A stretch of DNA of 64,000 nt from Adineta ricciae (lineage: Eukaryota > Rotifera > Eurotatoria > Adinetida > Adinetidae), in contig CAJNOJ010000049.1 of the NCBI GenBank assembly GCA_905250025.1, positions 372,001 through 436,000 of the forward strand. Direction: 5' to 3'. Under the pieces are notes generated by a model. That model made no database searches and had not been told where the DNA came from. It saw only the letters and a program-made list of their open reading frames with translations. This document shows positions 13,057-24,407 of this stretch, one piece after another. The translations under genes and the position numbers were made by a program. Within the stretch, counting starts at the first letter, position 1. Every line of letters begins with the position of its first letter.

Positions 13057-14604
13057 ATGATGTTCTCCATTTTTGTCATCCTTTTCAATTTACCATTCAC
13101 TCATACCAACTATGAATCTCGAATAGCGGTCACTCCTGTAGGTTATGAGTTTCAACTAAGATATTCCATTCAGCTATTAGTATCCACAACAGCACAAACC
13201 ATCATTACTTGTTCGGCAACATGTAACCAGTTATCATCCTGTCGAACATTTGATTTCGATTCAGTCTCCAAACGATGTCGACTATTCGAAGCTGACACCA
13301 CCACAACTGGTTCAATTATCGTGTCATCTTCGTCGACATCACGCGTTGGAACTGTTCAGATCTCATCTGATCTATATTCATCAACGCACAATCAACCATG
13401 TACACTGTGTGAGATGGATCGATATGAAACATGTTCAGCGAACACAAGTACGTGTCAATGTCCGAAAAACAGTTACTGGGATGGAAGTGTATGCGCACTA
13501 CAATTATTCCAGAATAATACATGTAAACAGCAGAATGCGTGTCGATCAGATCTAAACTTAACTTGTGCACAGGATTGTTCTGGTATATTTACCAAATGTG
13601 TCCCAGCATCGATTATAAGTAAGTACCTTAGCTTCCTATATTTCACTGTGTGAAAATCGATGATTCTAATTCACTTTCGATGCATAGATGCCACGCAAAC
13701 ATCAGCAGGATATGGTGTAACATTTGTCGGCACATGTAGTGGCAGTTCGGTGGTGAATCAAACGATATTGACAGGACAAGCTGGTATTACCATGAGCCCT
13801 AACGGTATGCTGTACGTCGCAGACGGTGCAAATCGAGTTGTACTTTACTCTCAGAGCAATCGTGTCGGTACGACAGTTCAAAGCTATGGTTCATGGCCAG
13901 CTTTTTTGTTCTACGATAATAGAACATCTCTCCTGTACGTAACTGTAATACAACTTAACCTCGTATATATATACCCAACTAACAACACCATTCCGCCGAA
14001 TGGTATCTCATATGACAATTGTTCGTTGAAATGGCTGTACAGACCAAGCGGAATCGTCGTTGACAGCACAGGAAACGTTTATATATCAAGCTATATGTGT
14101 CATTGGATAACAAAATGGACGCCGAATGCAACTACTGGTATTCTCATAGCAGGATCTGCCACGGGTACATTAGGTTCAACTAGTACAACGATGAGTTCAT
14201 CGATGAATATGGCGTTGGACGAAGCAAACTCTGTTATATATGTTGCTGATCGATTTAATAACCGAGTGCAACGATTCTCGTTAAATGGATTGGGCGTAGG
14301 CGTGACGGTTGCCGGTGGAAACGGTATTGGTTCTGCACCGAATCAGCTGTCTCAACCAACAGATGTTTATCTTTCGAAGTCAAAAACTGTGCTGTACATC
14401 GCCGATTATGCCAACAGTCGAATCCAAAAGTGGGTGATTAATGCGTCGATGGGAACGACTATAGCTGGTAGTGCAAGCGGTATAGCAGGTTCTTCGGCAT
14501 ATCTACTGAACGGCGCCTATGCACTGACGGTTGATCCAACAGAGACCTATTTATATGCATCCGATCTCAATAATAATCGGATTCAACGTTTCTTTTTTCT
14601 TTAA
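13057..14604 (+). CDS. Secreted PAN/apple-like + NHL-repeat protein, copy C
   Basis: Exons 13057-13618 and 13688-14604 (phase 1, same intron position as copy A) encode 492 residues. Order: signal peptide (MMFSIFVILFNLPFTHT), PAN-like module (CSATCNQLSSC...CRLFEAD), Cys-rich segment (CTLC...CQCPKNSYWDGSVC), then NHL blades (GIVVDSTGNVYISSY, ALDEANSVIYVADRFNNRVQRF, DVYLSKSKTVLYIADYANSRIQKW, LTVDPTETYLYASDLNNNRIQRF). It is the most regular member of the local trio. Secretion and a binding role are inferred from the architecture; no catalytic site is seen. Confidence 0.88.
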
Positions 14605-14999
14605 AACATAAGTTTTCACATAGATGTTTTCTGTTTGTATGCTAATTGTGAACGTATATTTTCAATCCAACTATACTTATATGCTATATGATGCATATTG
14701 AAAAATTTCGTTTTGACAGTTGTAATAAATGATTTCTATTCGAGAATAAAATTAAAACGAAATCGTTATGTCCTCGATAGAGCACTGTTATTTTTCCGTT
14801 CTTCGAACAAACTGAATTTCATATGCGATATATTAACACAGATATATTTGCTTACATCGTCATTTTCTAGGTCTTATGTGATGACGTCGTTTGATATCAA
14901 GTACAGATGAAGTGAAAACATGCGTATGTACTTTTATGTTTCTATGCTTTAGCCTACGGTATTTCACTTTAATTCTCCTCATTAATTTTGCCTTATCAA
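14605..14999. other. Intergenic, no gene seen
   Basis: Spacer between PAN/NHL copy C and the haem peroxidase. It presumably holds the 3' UTR of the first and the promoter of the second; no motif is assigned. Confidence 0.45.
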
Positions 15000-17438
15000 A
15001 TGAAAATAATTTCTTCAACACCTCTATCCACAAGTATGACAAACATATTCGTTAATTTCCTTGGAATAATTTCCATCTGTTCAGTTTTAATCTCGATCTT
15101 AACGAACCGCAAACAAATCATTTTCTCTCAAAGAAGTAAATTGAAAATATTAATTGAATATTACCGAAGAACTAAAGTTCACTTGAATATCTAGGGTGTG
15201 CGCATACAAATCCATAGATGTTTCCTGTTTATCAGATGCACTCTATCGAACATTCGATGGAACATGTAACAATCTTCAAAATCATTGGTGGGGCTCGACA
15301 AATATTCCGTTCCGACGATTAACACGAGCAAATTATGCTGATGGTATGAATATAATTCTTTCACAATAGTCTCACAGATAATCATTCGAATTTAGGTGTA
15401 TTTTATCCTCGAAATCTCTCTGTGACTGGAAATCCATTAGTCTCCCCGCGTCTTATTTCCAATCGATGTTCCAACGAGCTTGTGAATAGCAAAGAGCATT
15501 CGATCAGTTCATTTTTTACTGCATTTGCTCAATTTATTGACCACGATCTATCGAGTGCAGCCAATGGAAAAGACGATGAAGGTCAAGTAATCAGTTGTGA
15601 ATGTCAAGAGGCGATCCCCAATCCATTTTGTTTAAATATTCCGACACCAGACATGCTTGATCAACTCTGTATGGTTTTCGCACGTTCGTCTGCACCTTTC
15701 CAAAAGGAAAAAGCTTGTCAACTTTGTAAATAAATCGATGTATGAAAAAAGGAAACAAATTTCTGTGTTATCGTAGTCGTTCGCGAACAAGTCAATCAAA
15801 TCAATTCATATCTGGACGCATCAATGATTTATGGAAATAACAAAAACAAGGCTGACGAACTTCGAACGTTTAAAAATGGTTTGTTGCGATTTTCGAAAAT
15901 GATTGTTTGGAGATCTTCTTCTAGGCCAATTAAAAACAACCGATCGAGATTTACCACCACAAGCATTGTCAGGAAAAGAAGGAAATGCATGTCGTGATGC
16001 GAAAACGGGTCGCGGATGTTTTCTTTGTGGTAGAATATCTTTTCTTTCTAAGTTGTTTTGTGAATTGTTCGTTGAATGTTTTAGGAGATTCTCGTTCAAA
16101 TGAAAATATGGGTTTAACATCACTTCATACAATTTTTATTCGTTTACATAATTCAATCGCAACATCATTATTAGAAGTCAATCCAACTTGGTCAGACAAT
16201 ATTCTTTACCATGAAACACGTCGAATCATAATTGCGGTTTTACAAAATATTGTTTACAAGGAGTTTCTTCCAACATTAATTGGTCCATCAAGATCAGATT
16301 TTGGAATTTATCAATACGATCCATCAGTAAAGAGAAATTTTCAATAAAAATATGAAGATTCGTTTGATTTTGACATAGATTGATGCCACAATATCAAATG
16401 AATTTGCTACAGGTGCATATCGTTTTGGTCATACGTTAGTCAATGGTTTTCTTCGACGTTATAATAATCGACATGAATTACTTGATGAACTTTCATTGGC
16501 TGACTTAATATTTCGACCTGTCGAAGCATATAACACACAAATGGGCGGATTAGATTCATTCATATTCGGTCTTTTACTAACACCAGCTGGAAAATATGAT
16601 TCGATGTTTAGTAATGTTCTACGAAATCATCTATTCGAAGCCAAAAACATGACTCAACCAGGTTGGTTCAATTGAATCGAATCGAACCATTCATGTTCAT
16701 TCGTTTCTTACTATAGTTGAAACAAGACGATACGATTTAGCTGCTGTGAATATCAATCGAGGACGAGACCATGGCTTACCAAGTATGTTGATTATAGACA
16801 TACATCAATCTTTACCATGAAATTTAGCTTACAATGTCATGAGACAAGTTTGTGGTCTTCGTTATGCTACATCATTCAATGATCTCACTGATACGATGGA
16901 CTTTTCAGCTATCCGTCGACTTGCTTCCGTTTATTCGTAAGTTGGAAGTTTGTGAGATTGATCTGATATTATTTTTCTTAGACATGTTGATGACATCGAT
17001 CTTTATATCGGTGGCATATCTGAACGTTCCGTTCCAAATGGAATTGTAGGACCGACGTTTGGTTGCATAATTGGAGATCAGTTCAATGATATACGTCGAG
17101 GCGATCGATTCTTTTATGAAACACAAAATCCAACGATTGGTTTTACTTCAGGTTTTTTTTTGTTCTCCTAATGAATAATCAATTCGATGTTCGACTCGTT
17201 TTGTCTTATCAATAGATCAATTGAATGAAATTCGTCGGATTAGTTTATCAAATATTCTGTGTCAAACAGTGAAAGATATGAATGAAATACAAATTGATGC
17301 ATTAAGAATGCCGAATCCTATTAAGTAAGAGATTTTTCTGTCCGAATTTTCTAAATTTCTGTTCATTGAACGTTTTAGCAATCAATATGTATCTTGTTCA
17401 TCGTTATCTTTTATCAATTTCTTGTATTGGCGAGAATA
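15000..17438 (+). CDS. Animal haem peroxidase (peroxinectin/peroxidasin-type catalytic domain)
   Basis: Secreted or membrane-anchored peroxidase that oxidises substrates with hydrogen peroxide. ATG 15000 (or the in-frame ATG 15036) gives a hydrophobic segment (NFLGIISICSVLISIL). Exon 1 ends at 15135 and exon 2 begins at 15218; about ten short exons follow to a TAA at 17436. Family motifs in order: FDGTCNNLQNHWWGS, FAQFIDHDL (distal His and the calcium-site Asp), VREQVNQINSYLDASMIYG, GDSRSNENMGLTSLHTIF (catalytic Arg), YRFGHTLVNGF (proximal haem His), VNINRGRDHGLP, and GPTFGCIIGDQF. All catalytic residues are present, so it is probably active. There is no LRR or Ig module, so it is not a full peroxidasin. 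Possible roles are cross-linking of extracellular coat or innate defence; these are inferred from the family only. Confidence 0.92.
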
Positions 17439-18218
17439 ATTTCATTCAATTATTCTCGGCTCAGTTCTTTTTACATAATTATCAATCAGATAAACATCAC
17501 GTTTTTTTTTTACTCTCAAACCCTTTATGGTATCTAATCTTTGTTCTTTTATCATAAATTTCATGTTGAATTATTTCTCAAGAGTCCTTTGCAGACGAGT
17601 TTCGAGCTTTGATTTATATATCGACAAGAGTAGACATATTTTATCTTTATAATCCAATCGATGAGTTTTTTTCTTTGACTTACTTTTTTTTGTCTTTATC
17701 GAGAATTAAACAAACGAATCACGATTTGTAATTATTTCATGACTTCATTTGACATCGAAGATATTTTGACGTGAAAACTCCATACTAATTTCATCGTACT
17801 AACTTGCTCGTGTCAAGTGTTCTTTTTTGTTTCGACATATATATATTGATTTCAACGTACCTGAAAATTCGTTCTTTATTCTTGAAATTTATTCCATCTG
17901 AGTTTCATTTTCGATGACGTTGATTGAATTTTAATGTGAAAGAAACGATTTAAAGTTGATCTATTGAAAAAAACTTCAATGGTGAGTGTATTGTGCAGCA
18001 TACCTTCTTCTTCGAGAATGGAAATGAAAATGAGAATGAGGGAGAAAGAAGGAGAAAGAACAAAAGAAAACAAAGTAATACATAACTTTTATATTTGCGT
18101 ATTTTTACGACTTACCTCCAACAGCGACGATTAAAAGGAATAGATTTTTATTTTTAACAATTGCATTTCGAAGACATTGAACCAACTCTTTTGCCTTTTC
18201 TCTCTTCACGACATTGAA
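17439..18218. other. Intergenic, no gene seen
   Basis: AT-rich 3' flank of the peroxidase gene and 5' flank of the next gene. It includes purine-rich GAGAAAGAAGGAG-like sequence around 18030-18070. No supported coding frame. Confidence 0.5.
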
Positions 18219-19330
18219 ATGTGCGCTTCAAAGACAATTTTTGCATCCCCCGATCCAACTGCATTACACTTGCCAAATGTTCGAAAGAAGCCACGAAAAC
18301 GTGCTCAACATTCTCCAACTCCCTCTTCACTCATATCTGTGCCAACAACGACAGTTTCCACAAGTGCATCAGAGAACGTTTCGGCATTAAAGGCCAAATA
18401 TACCGGTTATGCATCCTGGTTAAAAGCCTCATCACGACAAAATCGTGAACCAGTATTCACACACGAATTATTAAAACACTCTCTATGTCAAATGGGTATT
18501 GATTCAACACAAGCATCTCAACTTGTGCAAACATGTACTTGGTATGTTTATCAATTTCAGAAAGGATTAGATGCTGATGTTGAACATTCTCATGAACAAC
18601 CATTGATCGAAACAAAGAAACCTCAACAGTTCACGAAAAAGCGTCTCCAACGGAAGACTTTACCTCGATCAGGTAAACTATCATCACCAAGAGATTATTC
18701 TCCTGAGTCGGAAGTACTTTTCGCTTCAGCGAGTAAAGGTAAATGTTTGCTTGGACTTCTCAAAGCAAGCAACGAATTATTTGTTGTTTAGAAAATTTTC
18801 ATCATCCACCTTCACGTCCGGTGACACAAAATAAACTATCAGTTCTACCTTCTATACATCCATCCGAACAAGCAGCTTCTTCGCGTGCACGTCGTGTTGA
18901 TTTCGACAACGAATATTCAACAGTTAAACCGAAATCTTCACAGCAACGATTAGCATTATCACGAAAGAGTGTTCTTCCAAAAATCCGTCCGCTCGAAAGT
19001 GATTCTGCTATATCTTTCACTAACGAACAAAGCGATGTTGAACTCGATTATCCACCTGTTGACTTCGAAACATCATATCCCAACCGAAATCTTCATCGAA
19101 ATACTATCGTTGCTGGTCAAACTCGTTCTATACTTCGTAAACAAACTAGTGCGAATATTTCGGACGTCTCTCTCGATGTTAATACTCGAAAACAACGCCA
19201 TCGATTATTAACACCGACATCAACATCGATTGATGAAATCCCGTTAGGAACGAAATCACAACGCTTGTTCGGTGGTAGTGCATATTTTGCCCAGATAATG
19301 AATGAACTTGAGGAACAAAATATTCATTAA
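18219..19330 (+). CDS. Unrecognised basic, Ser-rich protein
   Basis: Two exons, 18219-18738 and 18792-19330 (GTAAAT...TTTAG, phase 1), give 352 residues from ATG 18219 (MCASKTIF). The N terminus is basic and Pro/Ser/Thr-rich (VRKKPRKRAQ). A conserved-looking helical block follows: YTGYASWLKASSRQNREP, then ELLKHSLCQMGID and LVQTCTWYVYQFQKGLD. The rest is disordered, with Lys/Arg/Ser and a C-terminal helix ending FGGSAYFAQIMNELEEQ. The organisation (one helical block plus a basic tail) resembles centrosomal, microtubule or nuclear scaffold proteins, but I cannot name a family. Poly(A) signal AATAAA at 19419. Confidence 0.75.
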
Positions 19331-19418
19331 GAAAGGAACTTCTTTTCTGTTTATAAAAAGAGTTTTGTTACATAGAAAATGTTCTTTCTATCCTTAAGAC
19401 ACAATTCTTTTTATTTTG

Positions 19419-19424
19419 AATAAA
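19419..19424 (+). terminator. Poly(A) signal AATAAA
   Basis: Canonical hexamer 89 bases after the stop of the gene at 18219-19330, followed by a T-rich stretch. Placed correctly for its 3' end. Confidence 0.5.
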
Positions 19425-20173
19425 CTTTTTTCAATAGTAAATTCTATTTATTTCAATGAAATAAATATGTCGAATATTTATCAAGACGTGTGGGTGATTC
19501 TCTATGAATTCTGGTTGATTTTGTTATTGTTTGTTTCTTTTTTGTAATAATGACATATTCACAAAGAGAAAAGTTCTCTTTCTCCCTTTCTTTTACATGC
19601 TAAAATAATTGAAGAAAAACAACTTATCTTTAAAAGCATTTTTCTTTTTTTTTTTCAATCGTTTCAGGCGAGTATTCATGACTATTTACCAATTTTAACT
19701 CAATCTTCGATTACAATGAGTGATCTATCTCACAGAAGAGCTTTTTGGTCATGTGCTCGCTGCTACAGTTTGCCGTAAATCGATTCTCTCGAATGACAAT
19801 TTATAAATAGGTACATATAGACTTTCCACAAACACAATTGTCTTAGATAAACATTCAAACGCGGGCGTTGTTTTCGAATAACTATCAAACGACATATACG
19901 AAAACAGTTTTGTATATATTTTCTTCTGCAGTCATGCCTTTCTGTTTCATGTCAACCCCCTGTTTTTCAATAATAAAAGCATTACTAGAGTTTCAGCGCT
20001 CGTAGTCAATCAGACAATTACATTTTGGTACAGAGAATTTCTCAAGCATTTGTTTGATTTGATGATAATGATTGTTATATTATACATTAGAAATCATGAT
20101 GAGAAAGATTTCGAACTTAAGAAGAATTTTATTTGGGAAGCTGATGTGTGCATATGAAAAAGAAAGAATCTTT
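19425..20173. other. Convergent intergenic region
   Basis: 3' flanks of the + gene ending at 19330 and the - gene ending at 20174. Poly-T and poly-A tracts only; no coding frame supported. Confidence 0.5.
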
Positions 20174-23100
20174 TCATTCCTTCGGTCGAGATGCCAATCG
20201 TTGAGCTACGAACAAAATAAAATATTCTTTTTCGAATGAGATTATAGAAGAACGAACCCGTAGATTTGCCAGTCGTTCGTGTTTTGTCGCTTATTGTAGC
20301 TGGTTTTTCGGGTGCGACTGGATAAAGCTGTTGGGATTGTTGAACTGATTGTGTTTCCTGTAACTCTTTTGCTTCGCGTTCTTTATATTGTTGAAAACGA
20401 GCCGTGGGATTCTTCTGACTGAGAATTGCTTCTAATGATTGATATTCAGCTGATTTTGTTGAAATATCACTCATATCCTGATTAGGAAGATAAAAATATG
20501 TGTTCTTCTCGAAAATAGATCTTTACTTTTAGTTCTAATCGACAAAGACCGGAGAAATCCATTAATGATGCCATTGTTACTGATGAAGATAGATTGGAAA
20601 TCTCGTTAAAATGAGATAAAACAGATTGGTGTTGAATTGACAGTAGAAATTCTTTCACCGTATCGATGGTCAAATAATTTTCTAAGAAAAATCATGTTAA
20701 AAAGCACCAATCAAATGCTTTGTTACGACTTACTTGATAAATTCAAACTAATCAAAGAGAAATTACCTCGTAACCAAATTTCTCCATTGTGTATTTCGAC
20801 TTCATTCGTTTCAAGTAAGGGATTTTCTCGATCGATCAATCGTTTGTGTAACGAAGTTCCCTGACAAAATGAGAACAAATCGATTATCAAAAGAAAACAA
20901 GTTTTCCCGAGAGCGAGCAAGAAAACAAAAAAAAAAGATATGAGCGAGACAAGCATGAAAAATACTTCTTCAGATAAAGTCATCTCGAATGATTGTTCCT
21001 AAGAAAAAGTAAATATGTTTCTGATGTAGAAGAAGCAAAGAGAGATATAATGTTAGTATCGATTCGACTTACAACAAAATCGATAAGTAAATGTAAGTAA
21101 TCGTATGTGCCCTGTAGTAGTTAGAATGGCAATCGAGTGTTCTTCATCGATAAAATCAACGAATGAGGATAGAATGTGAGTTTACCTGTCCAACTTGATC
21201 TTCGGTTTCTTCTTTAACAATTGGAATGTTCTTTTTCGTCGTGGCATTCATAGCAGCTGCGATCTTTTTTACTCGCAATTGACCGGATAGTCGAGGTGGA
21301 TCTCCGGAATCCTTCGGGTTTGTATTTGATGGGTTAGTAGTTGTACGACGTGAAGCATTCGCGGTTGATGAGGAGAGATTGACCAATGATGAACGATTAC
21401 TGCCACTGCCTTCATTCCGTCCTCGTTTTGATTCGCTTTGTCTTCCAGATGGTGGACGGTTCTCTTCTATAGGTATTCATTTCCGAAGATTTCGATCAGT
21501 TGCTTCACTTCTTACCTGATTCCGGTCGATTGCGTTTGTCCTGATAACAACCGGAATTGAATGAAGAGAAATTCAACTTCAGTTTTCACTTACCACTATA
21601 ATCTGTGCGATTTTAGTTGGATTTAACTTTCGTTTGTTCGGATCGGTGAAACGTTTCCAATCAACCCGACCTGATTTACTTTTTGTTGAAACCGTTGATG
21701 GTGTTGGTGAAGTTGCCTAAAACATTCGAATCAATTGCACATTCTTATACAGGTAAAAACCAACTGTATATCTCCAGTCATCCGGATGTGTCGCCGCATA
21801 ACGTTCAGCGAGTAGAAATCGTCGTCGGACAATCTCTTCTTGAGTCAAAACAATTCTTCGAAGAACCTATTCAGATAAACAAAGTTTTCTTTTCTGACTG
21901 ATTCCATTTTGAAAATGAAAAAAGCAAAATATTCTAATTGTCATGACATGATGTTTGAGAAAAACCACTCAAACGTGAATTTAGTTTTTCTATCAAACAA
22001 AGTTAAATGCTAGTAGTGGAAAAAAGAACGAAATGAAAACCTACCAAATCTTTATATCTAAATGAATAATTGGAAAATATCGCTCACAATCAATTGACAA
22101 AAATACTTACCAATGCAAACAGAACTGCACTTTGATCGGTTAGACAATTTGAAGAAAGATTTAGAGATATTAATGTGCGGTTGTATCGTAACGCCTAAGA
22201 AGCAAAAATGAAGATTCTAATGGAGCGAATGAGAAAACTTACTGTCGCTAAAGATTTTCCACCATTATCGCCAATTCTATTTCCGCTTAAATCTAGGGTT
22301 AGTAGTTTCCAATTTTGTTTCGACATGTTTCCAAGAGCGTTAGCGAGTCTTTCAACGCCAAGGTCTGTCATATTGCAATAACGAAGGGATAAATGAAGAA
22401 TTCTAGAAATATATGAACGTATATCGATTATGGAGTAGGAACGTTACTTTGAATCATCGTTTTCGATCAGATGATAAAAATAATCCGATGCTTGTGGATT
22501 TCCATCTAGAGAGACATATCTAAAAAGTTCAGTTTTACGTCAATATTGTCAATTGAACATAAGTTTACTTTAGGTTCTTTATCCCTTGGCATAATTCGAC
22601 CAATGCGATGGTTGTTTGTTGATTGAGACCAACATAGCAGAAACTAAAGACCAATGCTGAAATATGGAAAAGTAAAATGAATCAAAAATAGAATTTACTT
22701 CAGGACGTGTAATTGTTCTTGTAAAGGAAGAACACGTTTTAGAATTTCGATAAAACGTTGATCAAGTTGCCAGTCTAAATAGAACAATGAGAACGTTGAA
22801 AATTGATTAATTTTTATTTACCTCGAATATAAAGGGCTGTTATTTGATCGATCGGTTCTGTTTCACTGCCGACAGAGTCGACTAACAATTTCGGTCGAAA
22901 GAATTCACTATCATCGATTAATTGAAAGGTTTTGTAAGGTGATGGAGCGACTTTTGTTGGTTCTGGTACTGTAAAGAGAAGGATCAATCGTATCGCAAAT
23001 AGAAAAGATCGATATGTACCTGTAGCACTAGCTGGTCTGCTGTCACTATCGGTGCCAGTTATTCCAATAAGGACTCCAATTTGACCAATTGAAGGTAATC

Positions 23101-23584
23101 TGGATCGAGATGTTTTTTTTCCAGTTACAGACATTTGATCATCAGCAATTCCTCCGATGACGGACGGAGTTGCGGACATTCCCGAAAGAGTTCCCGCAGA
23201 TGGATATTGTTGTTGTTGTAATTGACTCTGAGAGGGATTCGATGAATTTTGTAGAACAAGTGGTGGTGGTGGAGGCGGCGCTGGAAGTGAATGGCCACGG
23301 ATGAAAACAGGAATCGGTACCGGATAGCCTAGTGATGGTTCGCGACAGCATAATTCGATATCCGCAGCAAACTTTCCTGTGCATTGCTGTTGCTGCTGCT
23401 GTAGTTGTTGTTGTTGTTGCTCTAGACAAAATTGATCATCCATGCAAAGAAAAAATAAGAAAAGAAAATGAAAAAAACCTTGTTCTGCTGTCGTTCCACC
23501 AGCGCCAGTCGTGCTTGTTACAATAATACTAGCTAGAGATGCCTTATTCCCTTTAGCAGCATTTTCTGAGCGTTTGGGTCCCAT
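20174..23584 (-). CDS. LRRC71: Leucine-rich repeat-containing protein 71
   Basis: Orthologue of LRRC71, an LRR protein of motile cilia and sperm tails. ATG at 23584 (MGPKRSENAAK); final exon ends ...QRLASRPKE at 20174 after an intron with a GTTCGT donor. The N terminus is disordered with a poly-Gln tract and six prolines. The family signature follows: SEFFRPKLLVDSVGSE, ITALYIRG, then LRRs of the ribonuclease-inhibitor type (LKYVSLDGNP, ILHLSLRYCNMTDLGVERL, LLTLDLSGNRIGDNG, LISLNLSSNCLTD). A basic disordered linker comes next, and then the second conserved block NPLLETNEVEIHNGEIWLRG with LISLNLSSNYLT. Order and linker match vertebrate LRRC71. About a dozen exons, most introns 50-80 bp. Likely ciliary microtubule-associated (from family). 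The Gln/Pro stretch lies in an exon of its own. Confidence 0.9.
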
Positions 23585-24407
23585 GTCGTATATACTATCT
23601 CGAGCAACAATCTGAATATAATCCTAATGCCATTTTAACTTCGATATACATCGATACACCTCTATGTCACAGAACATTGATACAGTGTATATATACGGAA
23701 CAGATGGCGCTGATTATTATCTTCATAGTACATATACTAATCTATGTGTACAGTTGAAAACACTTTATTTCGAATTCAATATCACGTGAAATTCTAAAAT
23801 TATTTCACATATACAACTAATCATATTCGCTTGACTGAGCAATTCTCTTTTATTTTTTCTTGAAAATCATCTCAAGTTCATTGAATAGAAAATGAATATC
23901 TGATTATGAAATTTTGATTTATGCCCATTTCGATTTCACTCTCATTTAAACCTTGTTACGTAATATCACATGGTTGACATTTTTATCTTCGTGCAGCATA
24001 CGATGTATTTTATCGTCAAGAGGAAAAGAATGGATCAAACTTGTCAGCATACACAATCTGTTATGAATTGTTCTACGCATTTTCTTTTCTTCGGTAAATA
24101 ACAAGAACATTCTAGCCGAACAGCATACTCGTGTTCTACTGACATGTAACAAATAATTCATAAGAACCAATTGATTTCCTCTTTAATAACTAAACCAATA
24201 GCAAGTTTTTTGTTTACAATTTCATTGTTAATCGATATATTTTGCGAAGAAAAAATGAATACAAGGAACAAGGTTATGTTATAGCGCCGGATATATAGAG
24301 TATGTATTTATTCGAAACAGAGAAAAACTAAAGGCAAAATAGAAAAAGAAAACAAATAGATGGAGAAACAATGATTTGCTCTGTTATATGATCAATAAGA
24401 TATCTAT
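23585..24407. other. Intergenic between RNF10 3' end and LRRC71 start
   Basis: Promoter side of LRRC71 and 3' flank of RNF10, both on the minus strand. AT-rich; no supported gene. A short minus-strand frame at 23946-24170 shows no similarity to anything recognised. Confidence 0.5.

Noticed and set aside
23332-23526. Plus-strand open frame opposite the LRRC71 poly-Gln exon
   Set aside because: It is the antisense shadow of the CAG/CAA-rich exon and gives a Val/Ala run.
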